From the NCBI GenBank assembly GCA_943914515.1, contig CALUCI010000002.1, positions 33,100 through 97,099 of the forward strand: a DNA stretch of 64,000 nt, written 5' to 3'. This document shows positions 1 through 8,081 of this stretch, piece after piece. The stretch comes from an uncultured Pseudomonas sp. Lineage in GTDB: Bacteria; Pseudomonadota; Gammaproteobacteria; Pseudomonadales; Pseudomonadaceae. Positions within the stretch are counted from its first letter, which is position 1. Each line of letters opens with the position of its first letter. The translations under genes and the position numbers were made by a program. A model generated the notes under the pieces. The model was not told where the DNA came from and ran no database searches. It saw only the letters and a program-made list of their open reading frames with translations.

Positions 1-426
1 CCAGATACATCGGATCGGGATGCACTGGAAACCCATGCATACCAGGTTTTGATCGGGCGTCCGTTCTCAGAAATGCAAGCCTTCGCTGGGTACACCGAAG
101 GACTGTCCCCATTCGACACCCATCAAGGTGTGAAAGGGCTTGAGTTCCCTAGGGTGATGGTAATCCTGAATGATGAGGAGGCAGGTGGTTTCCTGTTCAG
201 CTATGAGAAACTACTCGGTGTAAAACCAGCATCTGACAGCGATTTAAAAAATCAGCGCGAAGGCAAAGATGATTCGCTGGCTCGCACTCGCCGCTTGCTC
301 TATGTCACATGTAGCCGAGCTGAAGAAAGCCTTGTGATCGTCGTATATACGACTCAACCAGATCTCGCTAAGCAGCAGGTAGTCAATGCAGGATGGCTGA
401 CAGCTGAGGAAATCGAGATCGTGTGA
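1..426 (+). CDS. UvrD/PcrA-like helicase, C-terminal fragment (5' end outside window)
   Basis: The frame is open to the left edge, so only the last 141 residues are visible; the TTG at 49 is unlikely to be the real start. The stretch HQGVKGLEFPRVMVI matches UvrD-family motif V (KGLEF) and RRLLYVTCSRAEESLVIV matches motif VI, the arginine-finger region (usually YVAxTRA). Superfamily 1 helicases of this type unwind DNA in repair or are island-borne defence or conjugation genes; which applies here cannot be told from the tail. It sits on the far side of an island scar (MITE, integrase remnants, tRNA-Gly end), so it is probably accessory DNA separate from the catabolic cluster. Confidence is high for the family and low for the role. 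Confidence 0.8.
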   Translation, partial: PDTSDRDALETHAYQVLIGRPFSEMQAFAGYTEGLSPFDTHQGVKGLEFPRVMVILNDEEAGGFLFSYEKLLGVKPASDSDLKNQREGKDDSLARTRRLLYVTCSRAEESLVIVVYTTQPDLAKQQVVNAGWLTAEEIEIV

Positions 427-521
427 ATTTCTCTGCTAAGAGCTCCATAAGCATTAAAAGTTTTGAAATAACCTCCATGGCAGTGGCTCGCCGACTTTGG
501 CCATAAAGAGCGGTCGATAGC

Positions 522-680
522 TAGGCTCTGTGCGAAAAGCCTTGAGACTCGGTGATGCTGCGTTGAAAAAAGCCTCGGAATGCTCATTTACAACCCGTAA
601 ACGTCGAGCGCGACCCCGGCCGTTCCTCGGCTGTTTTCGCCTTGCCTGACCTTCGCTCAAGACTTTTCATACAGAGCCTA
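522..680. mobile_element. MITE-like element with 25-bp inverted repeats and TA flanks
   Basis: A 155-bp segment (524-678) begins GGCTCTGTGCGAAAAG and ends in the inverted copy, which read on the other strand is GGCTCTGTATGAAAAG. The arms agree at about 22 of 25 positions and continue into CTTGAG. TA dinucleotides flank both ends (522-523, 679-680), as expected for a TA target duplication. It carries no transposase gene, so it would move only with help from a full element sharing these ends. It lies directly beside the remnant of an integrase N-terminus. Confidence 0.65.
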
Positions 681-875
681 CTAATGGCGCGCGCCTCCCT
701 GAGGCCAACACGTAGATAGCCGCCCAGCGACATGCGTAACTGCTTGCCAATCAGTGAAATGCCGGATCTTGCTGCCGCCTGAAGAGACGTAGAGGTACAG
801 CCTACAGGCGCCAGTGCGGTAGCAAGCAGTGTCGGTGACCCGGGCATGCCGGACAGCCATATCAAAAGGGGCCAT
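681..875 (-). pseudogene. P4-type tyrosine integrase, N-terminal remnant (frameshifted)
   Basis: Read from an ATG at 875 preceded by an AAGGAG-like site, the minus strand gives a degraded arm-DNA-binding (DUF4102-type) domain. RLYLYVSSGGSKIRHF appears in one frame, followed after a frameshift by GKQLRMSLGGY and VGLREARA in another. These are hallmark pieces of the first about 80 residues of P4-like integrases. The coding sequence is then cut off by the MITE. Its start lies about 240 bp beyond the tRNA-Gly 3' copy and in the same orientation, the normal place for an island integrase. It cannot be functional. Confidence 0.75.
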
Positions 876-1042
876 GACAAGCTCCTTAGCGGAGTCAGGA
901 ACCCAATGTTTGTCATGTTGGCCAAACAGTTCCAGCGCAAATCCGCTTCAGCCCACCGAGTCAGCTACCCGATGCGTGGACTTGATCATGTGTTTGAAAT
1001 GCGTGGCTACGGGAGGGCCAGAGCTTTTTTCTGGCAGAAACG

Positions 1043-1068
1043 AAAAAAGGCCCCGAAGGGCCTTTTTT
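1043..1068. terminator. Bidirectional rho-independent terminator
   Basis: AAAAAAGGCCC, a CGAA loop, then GGGCCTTTTTT form a perfect 11-bp stem that leaves a T run on either strand. It stands just past the tRNA-Gly 3' copy in the direction of tRNA transcription, where a tRNA terminator would normally be. Confidence 0.8.
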
Positions 1069-1074
1069 CTTTGG

Positions 1075-1102
1075 CTACAGAGTACTTTTCAGAACTCTGT
1101 AG
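1075..1102. repeat. Perfect 9-bp hairpin next to the tRNA-Gly remnant
   Basis: CTACAGAGT (1075-1083) and ACTCTGTAG (1094-1102) are perfect inverted copies separated by 10 nt, placed between the terminator and the attachment-site remnant. It could be a transcript-end hairpin or part of an excision or integration site; there is no evidence to choose. Confidence 0.5.
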
Positions 1103-1111
1103 CGCCATGTT

Positions 1112-1132
1112 TGGAGCGGGAAACGAGACTCG
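1112..1132 (-). other. Attachment-site remnant: last 21 nt of tRNA-Gly(GCC)
   Basis: Read on the minus strand, these 21 nt equal the T-arm and acceptor end of bacterial tRNA-Gly(GCC), ending TTCCCGCTCCA. Sequence upstream of the T-arm no longer matches, so this is not a tRNA gene. Integrases of the P4/ICEclc type target this tRNA end and leave such a copy at the distal junction. Two integrase remnants flank it, so it most likely marks an att site of a genomic island. Confidence 0.75.
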
Positions 1133-1274
1133 CATCTGGCATCCTACCCGTTGAAAAATAAGGTTTTTCATAAATCCCCGAGTTGGGGCTAGCCTCAATT
1201 GTGTACTTATTCGGAGGGGATAGCAACGCGGTATCGATCAACGCACACCTTGAAGATGTTTCAACCCTTGCTGT

Positions 1275-1454
1275 TCACGCAGAATGAACAGATTCACACG
1301 CCACTGCGACCCTGCCCTCCTCCAACTGACCCAATCGGTTAGCCCAGTCCTGCATCATCGCTCGTCGCTGCTCGACGTACTGAGCTTGTGTGTAGGCCGC
1401 TCGCACCTTATTAGGCTCACTGTGCGAGAGCTGGGCATCTATCCATTGTTGGGG
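1275..1454 (-). pseudogene. P4-type tyrosine integrase, C-terminal remnant
   Basis: The minus strand encodes about 59 residues typical of the end of P4-like integrases: [30 protein letters not shown] (holding the catalytic tyrosine region) and AMMQDWANRLGQLEEG. Upstream the match stops near 1454-1475, where the 3' end of panC begins, so the rest of the integrase is gone. It cannot be the tail of the N-terminal remnant at 681-875, because that piece lies downstream in the same direction. Two integrases have therefore decayed here, suggesting repeated use of the site. Confidence 0.75.
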
Positions 1455-2307
1455 GTAGCAATTGAAGGTCCACCACCAGGTTGTCAATCAGTCGCGTCTT
1501 GCCAAGGCGCGCGGCAACCAGAATTACCCATTGTTCATCCTCATGTGTCGCCGTTTCCAGACTCCGCGCATTTCTCACTTCCAGGTAGTCCAGCTCAAAA
1601 CCCGCCGCATCTAATCGCTGTCGGCAGCCTTGGAGTGGTGGGCCGATCTCTTGCCCTTGTTGTATCAAGGCCGCCAGTTCAATCAGGCATTTGTGTAGCA
1701 AAGGCGCGGTCGCCCGCTGCGCCTCGCTCAGATAGCCATTTCGCGAGGACAACGCCAAGCCGTCCGGGGCACGAACGGTAGGAGCCCCCACAATCACCGT
1801 CGGATTGTTGAGGTCTCTTACCATTGCCCGAATGACTGCAAGCTGCTGGTAGTCCTTTTCGCCGAAAACCGCGAGATCTGGCTGGACGATGTTCAGCAGT
1901 TTGATCACCACGGTTGCCATACCGTCGAAGTGGCCAGGGCGCGAAACGCCACACAACCCTTGTGACACCCGCGGCACCCTGACAAAAGTCAGATCCTGCA
2001 TGCCATCCGGATACATCTGTTCGACGCCTGGCGCAAACAACACATCGCACCCTGCGCCCTCTAACCGCTTCTGGTCGGCGTGCAACGTTCTCGGGTAACT
2101 GGCCAGGTCCTCACCAGCACCGAACTGAAGGGGGTTGACGAAGATACTGGCCACCACAATGTCGGCCATTTGTCTGGCAAGTTCCACCAGCGCGATATGT
2201 CCGTCGTGCAAGTTACCCATGGTGGCCACCAGCGCGATCCGGCGGTGCTCCGCACGCACGTCAGCGAGGTGTGCGCGAACCGCGGTGACCGTATCGAATG
2301 TCAGCAT
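1417..2307 (-). CDS. panC: Pantothenate synthetase with an acquired C-terminal tail
   Basis: PanC condenses D-pantoate and beta-alanine using ATP, a step towards coenzyme A. Visible signatures are [10 protein letters not shown] (the HIGH-type ATP site, with Ala where Pro is usual), [24 protein letters not shown] and LALSSRN. Length is 296 aa. The ATG at 2307 is preferred over the TTG one codon pair upstream. The family normally ends close to LIDNL; here about 18 further residues follow, and that DNA encodes integrase residues in another frame, so the native stop has been lost at an island junction. It is not next to panB but directly behind the peroxidase gene, so it is probably a second, accessory copy. 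Supply of CoA for a CoA-heavy pathway is an inference. Confidence 0.9.
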   Translation of the reverse strand: MLTFDTVTAVRAHLADVRAEHRRIALVATMGNLHDGHIALVELARQMADIVVASIFVNPLQFGAGEDLASYPRTLHADQKRLEGAGCDVLFAPGVEQMYPDGMQDLTFVRVPRVSQGLCGVSRPGHFDGMATVVIKLLNIVQPDLAVFGEKDYQQLAVIRAMVRDLNNPTVIVGAPTVRAPDGLALSSRNGYLSEAQRATAPLLHKCLIELAALIQQGQEIGPPLQGCRQRLDAAGFELDYLEVRNARSLETATHEDEQWVILVAARLGKTRLIDNLVVDLQLLPPTMDRCPALAQ

Positions 2308-2310
2308 CAA

Positions 2311-2862
2311 TCACGCCTCATGGGCCAGTTGAGCGTCGATTGCCTCCAACAACCGCGGGTCATCAGCCGCTACATCGGGCGCAAAACGAGCGACTACCGC
2401 CCCTCTCCGATCGACCAGGAATTTCTCGAAATTCCACAGCACATCCGTGCGCTTGTCAGAAACAACGCCATAGCTCTTGAGCCGCTCCCTGAAGGGGCCC
2501 TCACCAATCGTCTCGGGCTGTGCAGCCGTGAGCTCGGCATAGAGCGGGTGGCGATCATCGCCATTGACGGACAGTTTAGAGAACAACGGAAACTGGATGC
2601 CGTAGTTCAGCGAGCAGAACTCGGCAATTTCGGCGTCGTTGCCCGGCTCCTGCTCCTTGAAGTTGTTGGCGGGGAAACCCAGCACCTGCAGCCCTTGGTC
2701 TTTCTTGCGCTGGTAGAGCTTTTCCAGACCTTCATACTGCGGGGTGAGCCCGCACTTCGACGCCACGTTGACCAGCAGTAGTACTTTGCCGCGATAACGG
2801 CCAAGGTTGCTCGGGGTGCCATCGATCTGCTGCAAGGGAATATCGTAAAGGGAACTGCTCAT
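2311..2862 (-). CDS. Glutathione peroxidase family protein (Cys type)
   Basis: A 183-aa cytosolic thiol peroxidase of the GPx/BtuE family, which reduces peroxides with thioredoxin or glutathione. The catalytic Cys is at about residue 37 in VASKCGLTPQYEGL. GFPANNFKEQEPG and WNFEKFLVDRRG supply the conserved Gln, Trp and Asn neighbourhood. The ATG at 2862 has a GGAGAGG ribosome site. Its stop is three bases before the panC start, so the two are co-transcribed. A role in coping with peroxide formed by oxygenases nearby is plausible but inferred. Confidence 0.9.
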   Translation of the reverse strand: MSSSLYDIPLQQIDGTPSNLGRYRGKVLLLVNVASKCGLTPQYEGLEKLYQRKKDQGLQVLGFPANNFKEQEPGNDAEIAEFCSLNYGIQFPLFSKLSVNGDDRHPLYAELTAAQPETIGEGPFRERLKSYGVVSDKRTDVLWNFEKFLVDRRGAVVARFAPDVAADDPRLLEAIDAQLAHEA

Positions 2863-2889
2863 GGACCTGCCTCTCCTGCAAGGTTGATT

Positions 2890-4095
2890 TCAATAATGGG
2901 AAAACCTGGGTTTCCAATACAGATAAAGCACGAGCCCACCGGCGCTCAATGACATCAGCGCAGACAAGAGGAATACACAGGCGTAGCCATGGCCTGCCGC
3001 AACCAGCCCCAACACCGGCCCCGCCAACCCGACCGCGACGTCGAAAAACAATGAAAGCGCGCTCAGCGCCGAATTTCGATTGGCGGCGGGAATCACCGCG
3101 AGGGTTTCCATGCCGAGCCCCGGATAGACCCATGAAACGCCGATACCCGTCAGGGCCCCACCCGCGATCACCAGCACCGGCGACGGCGCCAGCCCGACCA
3201 GCAGCAGGCCCGCCGTCTGCACCAGCAGGCACACAGTAACCACCTTGTAGCCCCGCAGCCGCTGCAGAATGCCCGGGGATGCCAGCCGGGCGACGATAAA
3301 ACCTGCACCAAAGCCGCTGAGGCAAAACGCTGCACCCTGCCAGCCCAGGCTATCGAAATACAGCGCCACAAATGCCATCAACCCGCCATAGCCCACCGAG
3401 CTGCACACCAACACAACACCGTTGGGCAACACCGCAAGCAGCACGCGATGAAAAGCCAACCGCACACCTGCCGCCACCGGCGCCGGACGCTTGCCGAGCG
3501 CCACAAGCACGAACGCCAAGCCCAGCACCGCTGTACACAGCCCGACACTGGCGAGGCCGAATGTATTTCCCAGCATCCGGCCGAGTGGTGCGCCAATCGC
3601 CACACCACCATAGGCCGCTATACCGTTCCAGGACATAACCTTTGCAGTGCTCGCCGCACCGCTAAGGCCAATCGCCCAGGTGCAGCAGGGCGTGGAGATC
3701 ATTGCGGTGCACAGGCCCAGGGCGAGTCTGCTCAGCACCAGCGGCGTCAGGCTGAGCCACAACGGCGTCTGGAGCGTAAGCGCAAGCCAGGTCAGCAGAC
3801 CGCTGGCAATCAGGCCGCCGAGTCCGCACACCACCGCGCACCTGGCCCCCAGGCGATCGGCCACGCTCCCGGCCAGCGGCCGTGCCAGCAATGTCGCCAG
3901 GTACTGCACGCCGATCACTGCGCCCGCAAACACCGAGGTCAGGCCAAGGTCATGCAACACAAAGCCGGGCAACACGGCCAGCGGCAGGCCGCTGCACACA
4001 TAGCCAATGAAGTTGAAACAGATGATGGAAAGGATCTGCACATCGGAATGCACCCGCGTGCGGTTGTCGGCGCTCACAACACGGCTATCGCTCAT
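2890..4095 (-). CDS. MFS transporter (sugar-efflux/YfcJ-like type)
   Basis: A 401-aa inner-membrane protein with about 12 hydrophobic segments and the loop-2 MFS signature LARPLAGSVADRLGAR after the second segment. The N-terminal 20 residues are hydrophilic. It resembles the YfcJ/YhhS arabinose-efflux-like branch, whose substrates are mostly unknown. It sits 27 bp upstream of the peroxidase gene on the same strand and starts at ATG 4095. Nothing ties it firmly to the diterpenoid pathway; export of a small polar product is one possibility. Confidence 0.8.
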   Translation of the reverse strand: MSDSRVVSADNRTRVHSDVQILSIICFNFIGYVCSGLPLAVLPGFVLHDLGLTSVFAGAVIGVQYLATLLARPLAGSVADRLGARCAVVCGLGGLIASGLLTWLALTLQTPLWLSLTPLVLSRLALGLCTAMISTPCCTWAIGLSGAASTAKVMSWNGIAAYGGVAIGAPLGRMLGNTFGLASVGLCTAVLGLAFVLVALGKRPAPVAAGVRLAFHRVLLAVLPNGVVLVCSSVGYGGLMAFVALYFDSLGWQGAAFCLSGFGAGFIVARLASPGILQRLRGYKVVTVCLLVQTAGLLLVGLAPSPVLVIAGGALTGIGVSWVYPGLGMETLAVIPAANRNSALSALSLFFDVAVGLAGPVLGLVAAGHGYACVFLLSALMSLSAGGLVLYLYWKPRFSHY

Positions 4096-4128
4096 TGATT
4101 ACATCGCCCCCGCCAACCCTGCACCGGC

Positions 4129-4986
4129 CTACTGTCCGCTGTAGCAACCCACCGCGACCACATAGCCATTCACCCGTTGCAAAAAGGTTTTCTTGAACTC
4201 GTTTTGCCCGGTCATGGGGTTGCGCCACAGGTAGCCGAGCTCTCCGGTCTCATGATTTTCCATCTGCCGTAGCATCTCTTGGCCGATCGGTTTGCCGTCG
4301 GTGGAGCGCAGGGACTTGAAGTCAATACCGATCAGGCGCGGCAAGAACCCATGGGCGATAAAGCGCTGGGTCTTGAGGTCAACCACGAAGGCATAGAGGT
4401 CATCCTGGGTGAGCTGTTTGTCGTGCTGATTGATGAGCGCGAAGGTTGCATTCGGGTCTTTGCGCACCAGGTCGGCGACCCGCTGCATCAGCGCGCGGGC
4501 CTGTTCAGGGCTGGAGCGCGGCATGTAGTAGCCCACGGAGATTACCCGATCCCCCAGCCGCCGATAGAACACGCGCTTGCGCTCCACCTTGGCGTGCTGC
4601 CAGTTCCACCAACGGTATTCAGCGCTGCGGACAGTCCCATCGTCAGGTTCCTCGATGGCCTGCCGGAACGCGACCTTGAGATCGTCGTCCAGCACACTCA
4701 CCACGGATTTGCCGACCAGAGCCACCGATGAGCCGCCGCTGGCCAACATAACGCCCGAGGTATCAACCACGTAGATGTACAGCTCGCCATCGACGAAGTC
4801 GCCCTGGCGACTGAATTCAGCCAAGGCACTGTCGCCCCTGGCCTGGTAGCGGGCCACAGCCTTGGCCAGCAATGCCTGGGCACGCTGGCTTTCAGCGTCG
4901 TAGGCATCGGTCGACGGCGGCTGGGCCATCGCAAGCACGGAGGCAAGGCATAGGCAAAAAACTGCAAAAGCACGATAGATGCTCAT
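4129..4986 (-). CDS. Secreted Cache-domain protein
   Basis: 285 aa with a clear signal peptide (AFAVFCLCLASVLAMA, cleavage near AQP). Two Cache-like units follow: one with LYIYVVDTSGVMLASGG and VGKSVVSVLDDD, the second with LYAFVVDLKTQRFIAHGFL and GYLWRNPMTGQNEFKKTFLQ. Such domains bind small ligands in the periplasm. No kinase or chemoreceptor output domain follows, so it is a stand-alone periplasmic ligand-binding protein; such proteins sometimes act with a separate sensor. It lies between the MFS gene and the first acyl-CoA dehydrogenase gene, same strand. Function unknown. Confidence 0.75.
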   Translation of the reverse strand: MSIYRAFAVFCLCLASVLAMAQPPSTDAYDAESQRAQALLAKAVARYQARGDSALAEFSRQGDFVDGELYIYVVDTSGVMLASGGSSVALVGKSVVSVLDDDLKVAFRQAIEEPDDGTVRSAEYRWWNWQHAKVERKRVFYRRLGDRVISVGYYMPRSSPEQARALMQRVADLVRKDPNATFALINQHDKQLTQDDLYAFVVDLKTQRFIAHGFLPRLIGIDFKSLRSTDGKPIGQEMLRQMENHETGELGYLWRNPMTGQNEFKKTFLQRVNGYVVAVGCYSGQ

Positions 4987-5043
4987 TGTTGCTATTCCTC
5001 TGGTGAGCGCTCGGTGTCATCGCCTCGCCCTGCCCGCAAGCCT

Positions 5044-6168
5044 CTAGAGCGTGCGGCCAATGATCTCTTTCATGATTTCCGAGGTGCCGCCATAAATCCT
5101 CGCAACACGCGCATCGACCCAGGCCCGGCTGATCTTGTACTCGCTCATGAACCCGTAGCCGCCATGCAACTGCAGGAACTCGTCAAGCAGCTTGCCCTGC
5201 ATTTCCGAGCCCAGCAGCTTGGCCATGGCGGCTACGTCCGCAGGCAGTTCGCCACGCATGACCTTGGCCAGGCAATCATCCACAAACACCCTGAGCATGG
5301 TGAACTGCGCCTTGGCTTCGGCAAGTTTGAAACGGGTGTTCTGGAAGTCCAGCACCGGCTTGCCGAACACTTTTCGTTCGCGGGTGTAGTCGATGGTCTC
5401 TTGCAGCAGCGTCTCAATTGATTGGGCGGCGCGGATCGCGATAATCAGGCGCTCCCACGCCAACTGATGGGTGAGGTACTTGAAGCCCTGGCCTTCTTCG
5501 CCCAATCGGTTGGCGACAGGCACCCGCACATCATCGAAAAACAATTCAGCGGTGTCCTGGCCTTTCAGACCGATCTTTTCCAGCAAGCGGCCCTTGGAGA
5601 AGCCATCGCGCTCTTCTTCGACGCAAATCAGCGTGAGTTCCCTGGCACTCGGATCGAGCTTGGTGGCGGTGACCATCAGACCAGCGTTGCCGCCGTTGGT
5701 AATGAAGGTCTTCTGTCCGGAAACAATGTAGTCATCGTCCTCCCGGCGCGCCAAGGTGCGCATCGAGCGCAGGTCGCTGCCGATATCCGGCTCGCTCATG
5801 GCAATCACACCAATTAATTCGCCACTGACCATGCGCGGCAACCAGCGCTGTTTCTGCTCTTCGCTGCCATAGGCGACGATGTAAGGGGCGACGATCTCAG
5901 AGTGGGTGGTAAACCCCACCGCCGTGGCATTGGCCCGCGCCAGTTCCTCGATCATCACGGCCGAGTGGCCGAAATCTCCACCCGGGCCGCCGTATTCCTC
6001 AGGCACGGTGGAGCACAGCAAGCCGGTCTCCCCCGCCTTGAGCCAGACATCCTTGGGCACGATGCCGTTCTTTTCCCACTCATGCAGGTAGGGCACGATC
6101 TCGCGATCGACGAACCGGCGTGCCTGCTCGCGGAACATGTTGTGGTCTTCACGGAAAACGCCGCGCAT
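5044..6168 (-). CDS. Acyl-CoA dehydrogenase
   Basis: A 374-aa FAD enzyme that oxidises an acyl-CoA to the 2-enoyl-CoA. It shows IAMSEPDIGSDLRSMRT (flavin and substrate binding), QKTFITNGGNAGLM, ERKVFGKPVLDFQNTRFKLAE and the C-terminal ARIYGGTSEIMKEIIGRTL. YGGTSEI has Gly at the MCAD glutamate position, as in the isovaleryl/long-chain type, whose base is elsewhere (WERLIIAIR is the candidate region). Start is ATG 6168 with GGAG 10 nt upstream, not the TTG two codons earlier. It is the last gene of the run 9229-5044, behind the crotonase gene. The substrate is probably a large ring-derived acyl-CoA, an inference from context. Confidence 0.92.
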   Translation of the reverse strand: MRGVFREDHNMFREQARRFVDREIVPYLHEWEKNGIVPKDVWLKAGETGLLCSTVPEEYGGPGGDFGHSAVMIEELARANATAVGFTTHSEIVAPYIVAYGSEEQKQRWLPRMVSGELIGVIAMSEPDIGSDLRSMRTLARREDDDYIVSGQKTFITNGGNAGLMVTATKLDPSARELTLICVEEERDGFSKGRLLEKIGLKGQDTAELFFDDVRVPVANRLGEEGQGFKYLTHQLAWERLIIAIRAAQSIETLLQETIDYTRERKVFGKPVLDFQNTRFKLAEAKAQFTMLRVFVDDCLAKVMRGELPADVAAMAKLLGSEMQGKLLDEFLQLHGGYGFMSEYKISRAWVDARVARIYGGTSEIMKEIIGRTL

Positions 6169-6210
6169 CTTCAATACTCCAAAAGTCCGTCGGTTGTGCC
6201 TTATATGCGG

Positions 6211-7011
6211 TCAACGATCGAGGTAGTCGGGGGTTCGCTTTTCGACAAAGGCCGAAACGGCTTCCTGATGGTCTTCGGTATGGTGGGCCAGCGACTGATA
6301 GGCTGCCGACAGCTCCAGCAGCGAATCCAGGCGCATATGCTGCCCTTCGCGCAGCAGGCGCTTGCACAAACGTAGCGCGTGACCCGGGTTGCTGGCGATA
6401 CGCTCGGCCAGCGAGCGTGCTTCGGCCATCAGTGTCTGGTGCGTGCACACCTGCTCGACCAGCCCCCACTCCAGCGCCTTGACCGCATTGATCGTATCGC
6501 CGGTAAAGGACATCAGGCTGGCCTTGGGCACACCGATAATCCGCGGCAGCAACCAGGCGCCGCCATCGCCCGGCACGATGCCAAGGCGCACGAAACTCTC
6601 GGCGAACACCGCCGAGGTCGACGCCAGGCGGATGTCGCACATGCAGGCCAGGTCAAGGCCGGCACCGATTGCAGGGCCGTTGACGGCGGCGATCACCGGG
6701 ATATCCAGTTCGTACAGCGCCAGGGGGATGCGCTGGATGCCGTCGCGGTAGGTGTTGCGCAGTTCATATGGCGAGCCCGCGAAGATGCCGCCACGCTCGT
6801 GCATGTCCTTGACGTTGCCGCCGGCACAGAAAGCGCTGCCATTACCGGTCAGTACCATGACTCGAGCGGACGTGTCGCGACGCAACGCGGCGCACAAGTC
6901 AACGAATTCCTGGATCTGCTCCGGCGTGGTCAGGGCGTTGCGGGTGTCAGGGTGATTCATGCGCACGGTGACGATACCGCCCTCGCGCTCGATCTGAAGA
7001 AACGGGTTCAT
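6211..7011 (-). CDS. Enoyl-CoA hydratase/isomerase family protein with altered glutamates
   Basis: 266-aa crotonase-fold protein with the oxyanion-hole elements GSAFCAGGNVKDM and NGPAIGAGLDLACMCDIR. In true hydratases two glutamates act: here the first (GGGxEL) is Asp in GAGLDLA and the second (QPE) aligns with Phe in AESFVRLG. PGDGG supplies an extra Asp in the next loop, as in some isomerases. It is therefore better called a crotonase-family isomerase or hydratase of unknown specificity. Its start overlaps the stop of the upstream dehydrogenase gene by 4 bp, so it is translationally coupled to it. Confidence 0.85.
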   Translation of the reverse strand: MNPFLQIEREGGIVTVRMNHPDTRNALTTPEQIQEFVDLCAALRRDTSARVMVLTGNGSAFCAGGNVKDMHERGGIFAGSPYELRNTYRDGIQRIPLALYELDIPVIAAVNGPAIGAGLDLACMCDIRLASTSAVFAESFVRLGIVPGDGGAWLLPRIIGVPKASLMSFTGDTINAVKALEWGLVEQVCTHQTLMAEARSLAERIASNPGHALRLCKRLLREGQHMRLDSLLELSAAYQSLAHHTEDHQEAVSAFVEKRTPDYLDR

Positions 7012-8081
7012 AGCCGATTACTCGCAAGGCCAGACAAAGGTTGCTTACCGTGACAGGTCAACAACGGCCAGTAGCCGTCGCTGCCGCCCTGGCAAATCTG
7101 CATGCCCAGGCGCTGGCTCCAGAGGCTGGCCGAGCCGAACTCGCTGCGCCATGCCCACAGCCTTCGGCTGAGCAGGTGAAGGGGATACTCCTCGGTAAAG
7201 CCGATGGCGCCATGTACCGAATGGCCGATACCGGCACCAACGCTCGCGGCGTCGGCAGTGCTGATTTTCGCAACGGTGATGGTCAATGCCGCGAGCCCGT
7301 CGTCGGACTCACAGAAGGCCGCTTCAGCGGCAATGCCCGCAGCCGCCGTCTGCTCGGCCATTACCGCCAACTGTTGCTGAATGGCCTGGAAGGAGCCGAT
7401 GGCCTTGCCGAACTGCTTGCGCTCCCGCGCGTAGCTGGCGGTCATCTCCAGCAACGCATGCAGAGCGCCGGCAGTCTGCCCCGAGCGCAACATGGCGCCC
7501 CCAAGTTCCAGCACATCGGCGCCGAGTCGGTCCGGAAGCTGTGCGTGGGCAAGCACTCGCGCACCACGGAAGACCAGGTCGTCACGCGGCTCCCCGGCCA
7601 CGTTGAGGCTGAGGGTGAGTTCGCTGGCCGTACTGCGTTGCAGCAGCACCACCTGTGGAGTGCCAGTATCAGTCATGGCGATGGCGACCAGCGCCTCAAC
7701 ATTGCGCCCCCAGGGTACGGCGCGAGCGATACCGCTGACGCAGCCATCGGCCAGGCTCAATTCGGCACGAGCGGCGATGCTCAAGGCACCCTCGCGCCCT
7801 TCGAGGCCGGCCTTGCCCAGCAGCCAGTTGGCCAACAACGCCTCGCCCAGCGGGGCCGGCACGGCATGCCGCCCGGCGGCACGGACCATTACATACATAT
7901 CCGCCCAAGTGGCCCCCGCGCCGCCCAGTGCTTCGGGGGCGCCGGCCAGGGTAAAGCCTGAATCGTCCAGCGCAGACCACAATTGGGCCGGCCACTCGCC
8001 GCCCTCGCAGCCGAGCACGTAGGCCGGCGTTGCCAGGTCGGCGAACAGGCGTTCGATCATCGTTTCGAATAGTTCGCGCAT
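7008..8081 (-). CDS. Acyl-CoA dehydrogenase, small subunit of a probable heteromer
   Basis: 357 aa, recognisably acyl-CoA dehydrogenase (ASYARERKQFGKAIGSFQAIQQQLAVMAEQ; SVHGAIGFTEEYPLHLLSRRLWAW) but lacking the usual flavin-binding SEP..GSD segment. The MCAD base position reads SEFGSA, so a Glu is present. Such half-equipped subunits pair with a complete partner, as in steroid-degrading FadE/ChsE heterotetramers. The partner gene lies directly upstream with a 1-bp overlap, and the crotonase gene directly downstream with 4 bp overlap. The hetero-oligomer is inferred from this pairing. Confidence 0.85.
   Translation of the reverse strand: MRELFETMIERLFADLATPAYVLGCEGGEWPAQLWSALDDSGFTLAGAPEALGGAGATWADMYVMVRAAGRHAVPAPLGEALLANWLLGKAGLEGREGALSIAARAELSLADGCVSGIARAVPWGRNVEALVAIAMTDTGTPQVVLLQRSTASELTLSLNVAGEPRDDLVFRGARVLAHAQLPDRLGADVLELGGAMLRSGQTAGALHALLEMTASYARERKQFGKAIGSFQAIQQQLAVMAEQTAAAGIAAEAAFCESDDGLAALTITVAKISTADAASVGAGIGHSVHGAIGFTEEYPLHLLSRRLWAWRSEFGSASLWSQRLGMQICQGGSDGYWPLLTCHGKQPLSGLASNRL

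Noticed and set aside
584..940. 118-aa minus-strand frame as an intact gene
   Set aside because: It joins part of the MITE to a frameshifted integrase piece and is a remnant, not a gene.
1105..1180. Possible complete tRNA-Gly gene
   Set aside because: Only the last 21 nt fit; no anticodon or D arm can be drawn upstream.
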